Shown: positions 7,354 to 11,302 of the stretch, one piece after another
Layout: every line of letters begins with the position of its first letter
How positions within the stretch are numbered: position 1 is the stretch's first letter
From: Caenicola sp034331105
Lineage (GTDB): Bacteria > Synergistota > Synergistia > Synergistales > Synergistaceae
NCBI GenBank assembly: GCA_034331105.1
Contig: JAXQGB010000005.1
Location: forward strand, 1-11,302
Direction of reading: 5' to 3'
DNA: 11,302 nucleotides
Program-made: the position numbers and the translations under genes
Notes under the pieces: generated by a model
The model's database searches: none
Seen by the model: only the letters and a program-made list of their open reading frames with translations
What the model was told of the DNA's origin: nothing

Positions 7354-7380
7354 GGTCTTGGGAAAATTTTTTCCAAGACC
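7354..7380. other. Orphan hairpin in the spacer
   Basis: GGTCTTGG (7354-7361) pairs perfectly with CCAAGACC (7373-7380), and the A4/T6 interior can add wobble and A-T pairs, leaving a very short loop. No clear T-tract follows on either strand. It may be a distal terminator for the ATPase pair, about 150 bases past its stop, or a structured remnant. Confidence 0.45.
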
Positions 7381-7511
7381 TTAATAGTATTTATCTAAAC
7401 CTGTTTATCATCTCTGAAGCCTATAAAAATAGTTGTCTTATATGAATAAAATTTGTTTTTTATCAGATGTTTTATGGCAATTAACTTTGATCAAATCAAT
7501 GTCGCTTAATT

Positions 7512-7530
7512 TTCTTACTTGCTGTAAGAA
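7512..7530 (-). terminator. Weak hairpin just after the ATPase-partner stop
   Basis: TTCTTAC and GTAAGAA form a perfect 7-bp stem with a 5-nt loop, starting four bases after the TAA at 7534-7536 on the minus strand. It is AU-rich, and the following AATTAAGC is not a T-tract, so it may only protect the mRNA end or terminate weakly. Confidence 0.3.
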
Positions 7531-7533
7531 CCA

Positions 7534-8586
7534 TTATTCTGGGATAGAAAAATCATTATGATAATTAACGGAAGCTAATTCAATCTCCCCATTGCCACAT
7601 TTCCAATAATGAAGATGAATTTCATCGTCAACATCCCTCCGCCATGCTTTATCTTTACCTCGTTTTCTTTGAGTATCAGATGCCCCTTCTCCTGTTCTAA
7701 GAGCATGTACACAGCTGAGATTTGTGCGGTTAACTGTTTCAATAATTGCATCAAGTATTTTTGAAGGCATTGATGATTCTCTGTCCTCGCATATTTTTTT
7801 GCAGCGTTTTAAAAATTCAGGTCCAATCTTTGGGCCTTTAATCTCATCCCAACAATATTGTTGACATTGAGTGTCGTTGAATTGGCTTTTGAAGAGGGCA
7901 ACTCGAATTGAAAACAAGAGACTATCTTTATCGTTTGCATTTGCTAATTCCGAGCAAGCGTCTATGGTTTTTATCAATTCCGAAATCTCATCACAAATGA
8001 AAGCATTGCCATTGAAGAACATCGGAGAAATGGCAATATCAGTAACATCGTCTCGATCATGTTCAATGTTTTTTATCTCGGCTCTCACTTGGATTGTTTC
8101 CTTAGGCGCTTTTCTTAAAAAGAGCCAATTTTGACCTAAAAAATTAGAACAATGTTTATTTAATATTGCAATTAAAGTTACTGACTTGAGTAGTTCATTT
8201 TGAAGAGTGGAACTGTCAATAATTTCTGAGACAGAAGGATCTGTTTCAATTGTTACACTCTCAAAATTACTAATTCGATAATTACATTCGAAATAAGGTT
8301 GGATCGAAAGTAATTTTAATATGACTTTAAAAATATCCCTACTGCTATATTCATTAATTTCATTTGATATCAATAATCTTGACAATTCATCATTTCCAGG
8401 AAATAACCCAGAACTAAACAAAACGTCTCCAATGTTCTCGCTAAGGAATAAAGAAATCCATTTCTCTTCAACTAAAATGCCTAACTTTGATATCTTCTCA
8501 ATATAATTGCAGACTTCTTCCCTATCACCCTTAATGGGAATTGCCAGAACACTAGCATCAATCGTTGCGCTGGCCACATTATGCAT
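7534..8586 (-). CDS. ATPase-linked partner protein of unknown family (350 aa), candidate effector
   Basis: I do not recognise the family. Its ATG overlaps the ATPase stop (ATGCATAA, 8-nt overlap) and has no ribosome-binding site of its own, so translation is probably coupled and the two products made together. The N-terminus, TIDASVLAIP (residues 8-17), resembles the first strand of a PIN-like domain, but I cannot place the other acidic residues. The middle is helical. The C-terminus is distinctive: LRTGEGASDTQRKRGKDK (295-312), then AWRRDVDDEIHLHYW (313-327), then EIELASVNYHNDFSIPE. This basic block followed by alternating strands with R, H and Y recalls the end of RelE/ParE-type folds. Known two-gene ATPase systems (Septu, Gabija, PARIS) pair an OLD/ABC ATPase with an effector, so I infer a nuclease-like effector here; the family itself is unassigned. 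There is no signal peptide or membrane span. Confidence 0.75.
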   Translation of the reverse strand: MHNVASATIDASVLAIPIKGDREEVCNYIEKISKLGILVEEKWISLFLSENIGDVLFSSGLFPGNDELSRLLISNEINEYSSRDIFKVILKLLSIQPYFECNYRISNFESVTIETDPSVSEIIDSSTLQNELLKSVTLIAILNKHCSNFLGQNWLFLRKAPKETIQVRAEIKNIEHDRDDVTDIAISPMFFNGNAFICDEISELIKTIDACSELANANDKDSLLFSIRVALFKSQFNDTQCQQYCWDEIKGPKIGPEFLKRCKKICEDRESSMPSKILDAIIETVNRTNLSCVHALRTGEGASDTQRKRGKDKAWRRDVDDEIHLHYWKCGNGEIELASVNYHNDFSIPE

Positions 8587-10477
8587 TTTTATTCGCCATT
8601 TTAGCTTTACGTTTCTTCGTAGCAGCTAGAAGTATATTTTCTGCTTCTTTTTGTGACTGATCAAAGAATCCCTCAGGCCAGTCAGTTATCGCACCATATT
8701 CATTTATAGTTACTTCACGGAAAAGAGAAGTATCTCCTGGTTTTTCAACAAAGTATATCTTGATTTTGCTGTTTAAATTTTTTTCTTTTGACTCAGATGC
8801 AACTCTAAAGCGAAGGCGATCAATTAAATACTCGCTATGTGTCTCAACTATACATTGTTTTTCACACAAGGCCATCGAGAGGAAGAAATCACCAAGAAGT
8901 GTTTGTACCTTGGGATGTAAGTGCAGTTCAGGTTGTTCAAACACCAGAGTAGAACCGGGGGAAGCTAAAAGACACATAACTAAGATTGGCAACACTTGAC
9001 TTACACCTACGCCAACGTGGGTCAGGTCTTGCATGGTTTTTAAACCAGAAAACCCCACCTTTAGCTCATGCCCTAATTTTCCTTTATCTTTGCTTTCTAC
9101 AGAATTAGCGACTCCCAGATATTCAAGCCAATCTGTAACTGCTTTTTCAAGTTCAATCTCAACTTTGTTATTCTCAATGCCAGGTTTTTTGAAATTTACT
9201 GACGGTATGTAGAGTATTTGCTCATTTTTATTCAGTTCAAGTATTGAGGCAGTATGTTCACCTCTTAATCCTATATCTTTTGAGTTGATTAACGGTGCTA
9301 ATGGATATAATGGTTTAGGTATATCTCTAAGAGGTCCAAGATATCTTAAAGATGATTTAAAAAACCTGTTAAGTTCCTTGGTTGCTCTTTTTAATAATTG
9401 AGGTAAATCTAATTCAACACAATGATCCCAATTATGTTGAGAATAATCTGATTCTTTCATCGCATCGTATATTAGATCCCGAAGTTCTACTTTATCAATT
9501 CTTTGCAAACATTTTTGCACTTTTGTACGTTCTCTCGATTTTAAACTATTCAGCAAATTCGACCAACCATCATAAGCGTAGTCTTTAGAATTTGCTAGCA
9601 TTTCTAAAGATTGCTCAATTTCATGTATTGTATTTTGATTCAACTTTTGACCGAGAATTTTTGTCAACACGGGAATGATATTTTTCGGAAAAATGGGTTG
9701 TCTCAAGACTCTTCGATTTAATATGGGTCTTAAGTCGATATTACTTTGAAGAATTGTTGTTATCATTGTTGCGTTTTCTTTTAAAATATCAATATCACAA
9801 ATAATTGAATCCGGAAGGAAATGCTTCATTTCAGATTTTATCGGCTCGGCTGAGTAATAATCTTCTTTAATTTCCGTTAATGAAGTATTGTCTAATTTAA
9901 CATCAAGTAAATTATCTTTATTCAAATCATCATCGTCAAATCTATCGTCTTTAATTTTTTCGGTTTTATTGTTTGGATATTGTGTAATTATTCGAGCACT
10001 ATGTGCAAAGTGATTTTCATCATGAGATATACATAACAATTCTGAGTAAATTAATCTAGGTTGTATTTGAAAAAGATCTTTTTGGGTGTTTAATTGATTT
10101 GCATCGAACGAAATTTTACATACTATCTCACGAATTTTATCCTTTTGCTTTGTGGCTAACAATATACTGCTATGATATTTCTCAACTGTTGTAACTGGTT
10201 TCAATAATTTATAAGTCCATTTAATTGAAATTTTATCTGACTCACCGTTTTGGTGTTTAAGATCGTCAAACTGTCCTAAACTAGTAAAATCTCCGTTTAG
10301 CACTACAGAACGTGATTCAACGTTATGAGATAACGTTTGAGCGATCAACAAAATTGATTGAATGAAAGTGCTTTTTCCACTACTGTTTGCACCAGCAAAA
10401 ATTGTTAGAGGAGCAAGCTCTAGTTCTGTTTCTTCACGTATCGATTTGAAATTAGATACCATCCATTTACTAATCAT
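8579..10477 (-). CDS. OLD/ABC-type AAA ATPase with DUF3696-like C-terminus
   Basis: A 632-residue P-loop ATPase of the RecF/SMC/OLD-like group, probably the sensor or motor of a two-gene defence system. The start at 10477 is preferred because AAGGAGAT lies about six bases before it; the frame extends seven codons further without a site. Seen in order: WMVSNFKSI, typical of AAA_15-type N-termini; Walker A GANSSGKST (29-37); a long helical insert; YLGPLRDIPKPLYPLAP; signature-like GVGVSQVLP (489-497); Walker B LVFEQPELHLHP (511-522); the switch histidine in THSEYL (H547); and WPEGFFD (600-606), the hallmark of the DUF3696 region. I see no TOPRIM domain of the OLD nuclease type, so it likely does not cut by itself. 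Its stop overlaps the start of the 350-aa partner. Codon use is very AT-rich. Confidence 0.88.
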   Translation of the reverse strand: MISKWMVSNFKSIREETELELAPLTIFAGANSSGKSTFIQSILLIAQTLSHNVESRSVVLNGDFTSLGQFDDLKHQNGESDKISIKWTYKLLKPVTTVEKYHSSILLATKQKDKIREIVCKISFDANQLNTQKDLFQIQPRLIYSELLCISHDENHFAHSARIITQYPNNKTEKIKDDRFDDDDLNKDNLLDVKLDNTSLTEIKEDYYSAEPIKSEMKHFLPDSIICDIDILKENATMITTILQSNIDLRPILNRRVLRQPIFPKNIIPVLTKILGQKLNQNTIHEIEQSLEMLANSKDYAYDGWSNLLNSLKSRERTKVQKCLQRIDKVELRDLIYDAMKESDYSQHNWDHCVELDLPQLLKRATKELNRFFKSSLRYLGPLRDIPKPLYPLAPLINSKDIGLRGEHTASILELNKNEQILYIPSVNFKKPGIENNKVEIELEKAVTDWLEYLGVANSVESKDKGKLGHELKVGFSGLKTMQDLTHVGVGVSQVLPILVMCLLASPGSTLVFEQPELHLHPKVQTLLGDFFLSMALCEKQCIVETHSEYLIDRLRFRVASESKEKNLNSKIKIYFVEKPGDTSLFREVTINEYGAITDWPEGFFDQSQKEAENILLAATKKRKAKMANKNA

Positions 10478-10566
10478 GCTTATCTCCTTTCGATGCACTT
10501 GATGTTTGTTTGAGGCTTGTTATTTTAGTAATAATAGTCCATTCAAAGATATAAAAATATCAAGGG

Positions 10567-10582
10567 AAACTCATATGAGTTT
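10567..10582. promoter_or_regulatory. Perfect 16-bp palindrome upstream of the ATPase pair
   Basis: AAACTCATATGAGTTT reads the same on both strands and lies about 90 bases before the ATPase start. No repressor gene is next to the operon. A clear -35/-10 pair could not be fixed around it, so its role as an operator is inferred from symmetry and position. Confidence 0.4.
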
Positions 10583-10637
10583 TCAAGTCGTCAAAATTTC
10601 TTGGGATAAACGAAATTGGCGTCGCCATAATTTATTT

Positions 10638-10670
10638 TATATTAAAAATGTATAGCTGATATTTAATATA
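10638..10670. promoter_or_regulatory. 9-bp inverted repeat in AT-rich DNA
   Basis: TATATTAAA (10638-10646) is the exact reverse complement of TTTAATATA (10662-10670) across 15 bases. It lies about 160 bases upstream of the ATPase start. Low sequence complexity makes chance more likely than for the palindrome at 10567, but arm length and spacing would suit a dimeric regulator. Confidence 0.3.
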
Positions 10671-10893
10671 GAAATATAAACTATGTAACATGTCAATTAT
10701 ATTCCCCAGTAGAGAATATGCCAATCAAATACTATGTCTTCATGGCACAGTGATAAACATTTTTTCTGTCATTTTCATAAAAAGTGTACAACAATGACGG
10801 TGGGAGTATCCATTATTTGCAGTGAGGAAGTTCAATTCGTGCTGTTTAAGTGTTCATCTTGAAGAGGTACATTCAGCCTACGACTCATTTTCC

Positions 10894-10922
10894 TTGAAGA
10901 ATCAAGCAAAGAGGGCTATAAT
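10894..10922 (+). promoter_or_regulatory. Strong sigma70-type promoter of a putative small RNA
   Basis: TTGAAG (10894-10899), exactly 17 bases, then the consensus TATAAT (10917-10922). The predicted start is at about 10928-10930. No gene with a ribosome-binding site follows; instead an intrinsic terminator lies about 50 bases on. It is the best promoter match in the window. Confidence 0.7.
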
Positions 10923-10928
10923 ACCCGA

Positions 10929-11013
10929 ATACGCTTGGGACTTTGCGATAATACGCAAATGATCCCCTTTCTAATGACAGGGACCGATCTCTACCATCGG
11001 TCCCTGTTTTTTC
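10929..11013 (+). ncRNA. Putative ~85-nt small RNA
   Basis: The transcript is bounded by a near-consensus promoter (10894-10922) and an intrinsic terminator (10978-11012). A first hairpin forms from TTTGCG (10942-10947) and CGCAAA (10954-10959) around ATAATA, lengthened by GGGA (10937-10940) with TCCC (10963-10966). A pyrimidine-rich linker, CTTTCTAATGA, follows, then the terminator stem and U-run. The only open frame starts at 10959, lacks a ribosome-binding site and runs through the terminator, so coding is unlikely. The CCTTTCT of the linker could pair with purine-rich ribosome-binding sites such as AGAAAGG before the 137-aa gene, but a 7-nt match is weak evidence. No known RNA family is recognised. 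Confidence 0.6.
10978..11012 (+). terminator. Strong intrinsic terminator of the putative small RNA
   Basis: CAGGGACCGAT (10978-10988) and ATCGGTCCCTG (10996-11006) form a perfect 11-bp stem with a 7-nt loop (CTCTACC), followed directly by six T (11007-11012) and then CTTT. It is the clearest terminator in the window and has no conventional gene in front of it. Confidence 0.9.
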
Positions 11014-11020
11014 TTTCCCG

Positions 11021-11076
11021 GCAAAAGCATTTTCCTGTTTTTCGAAAGCAGTTTTGCGTTTTTTTCTGTTGCAAAA
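11021..11076 (+). terminator. Possible second terminator / alternative hairpins
   Basis: GCAAAA (11021-11026) can pair with TTTTGC (11052-11057), extended inside by GC/GC and A-T pairs, and is followed by G and seven T (11059-11065). The same TTTTGC can pair instead with GCAAAA at 11071-11076. This may be a backup terminator for the small RNA. The choice between two pairings could also make it a switch, which is speculative. Confidence 0.35.
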
Positions 11077-11116
11077 AAGCCCAAACAAAAATATTTAAAA
11101 TGTAATAGTATATGTA

Positions 11117-11145
11117 TTGCGGTGGATATCATTTGATAGTATAAT
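11117..11145 (+). promoter_or_regulatory. Promoter of the right-hand plus-strand gene
   Basis: TTGCGG (11117-11122), 17 bases, then the consensus TATAAT (11140-11145). Transcription would start at about 11152, leaving a leader of about 20 bases with GGGAGG at 11158-11163. The -35 box is weak, the -10 box perfect. Confidence 0.55.
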
Positions 11146-11171
11146 ATGTGGACTTTAGGGAGGCGATGTAT

Positions 11172-11302
11172 ATGCCAAATATTCGAAGCGAAGACTCAGG
11201 ACAGATTATCGTGAGGCTGCCGGAAAGAACCCGCAGAGCGCTAAACGTCATTGTCAGGCACAAAAATGAAAATAACCCGGGGGCAAAATTCTCGGCGAAC
11301 TC
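11172..11302 (+). CDS. 5' end of an unrecognised gene, possibly a small DNA-binding protein (partial)
   Basis: ATG at 11172 is eight bases after GGGAGG; the in-frame ATG at 11166 is only two bases from it and is less likely. The frame is open to the window end (43 codons). The protein begins MPNIRSEDSG, then QIIVRLPERTRRALNVIV. A short strand followed by a basic helix resembles the N-terminal part of ribbon-helix-helix regulators, but the rest is missing and the match is weak. It has its own promoter and points away from the defence genes. Confidence 0.6.
   Translation, partial: MPNIRSEDSGQIIVRLPERTRRALNVIVRHKNENNPGAKFSAN

Larger units (their letters stand above)
7108..7533. other. Gene-free spacer between the small operon and the ATPase pair
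   Basis: I see no open frame with a plausible start. The stretch holds a strong hairpin at 7354-7380 and a small one at 7512-7530. It must carry the promoter of the small-gene operon, but no -35/-10 pair stands out upstream of 7107. Confidence 0.55.

Noticed and set aside
10885..11088. A 67-aa minus-strand open frame
   Set aside because: It runs antisense through the strong plus-strand promoter and terminator, has lysine-rich low-complexity sequence and no ribosome-binding site.
10959..11103. A plus-strand frame starting inside the putative small RNA
   Set aside because: There is no Shine-Dalgarno sequence before the ATG, and the frame crosses the intrinsic terminator stem and U-run.
1..11302. 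CRISPR array or tRNA/rRNA genes
   Set aside because: I saw no regularly spaced repeats and no cloverleaf or CCA-ending segment in any gap between genes.

Overview
This window reads as part of a bacterial defence (accessory) island. Gene structure, strong Shine-Dalgarno sequences, sigma70-type promoters and intrinsic terminators are all bacterial. The mix of families would fit a Gram-negative, perhaps a delta-proteobacterial (Desulfobacterota) or gamma-proteobacterial genome, but no marker gene fixes the taxon and I hold that loosely.

Layout. (1) Positions 1-321: the 3' tail of an unrecognised plus-strand gene, then a repeat-rich spacer. (2) 322-5352, minus: one very large gene for a DUF4011 / superfamily-1 helicase / Vsr-like endonuclease / DUF3320 protein, an architecture reported as a stand-alone anti-phage system. 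It is bracketed by a perfect 24-nt inverted repeat (107-130 and 5772-5795) and by degenerate direct repeats (223-262 and 5743-5797), as if it were a cassette. (3) 5353-6069: about 0.7 kb with repeats and weak hairpins but no convincing gene. (4) 6070-7107, minus: a compact run of three small unrecognised genes (124, 29 and 137 codons) ending at an intrinsic terminator. The 29-codon gene encodes a tiny putative single-span membrane peptide and has a good ribosome-binding site. (5) 7108-7533: non-coding, with one strong orphan hairpin. (6) 7534-10477, minus: a two-gene operon of an ABC/OLD-like ATPase with a DUF3696-type C-terminus, translationally overlapped by a 350-aa partner of unknown family. 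(7) 10478-11302: an AT-rich spacer with two palindromic elements, a plus-strand unit that looks like an ~85-nt small RNA gene (near-consensus promoter, two hairpins, U-tail, no open frame with a ribosome-binding site), and then the promoter and start of a plus-strand gene cut by the window end.

How the parts may work together. The helicase-nuclease and the ATPase pair are each self-contained modules of the kind that sense and cut invading nucleic acid or trigger abortive infection; nothing in the sequence shows that they act together. The most likely undescribed pieces are the ATPase-linked 350-aa protein (conserved-looking, RelE/ParE-like C-terminal block), the three-gene mini-operon with its membrane peptide, and the orphan small RNA. 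The defence genes, above all the ATPase pair, are visibly richer in A+T than the small-gene operon (18 of 60 G+C in the row at 9361; 31 of 60 in the row at 6181), which fits separate acquisition.
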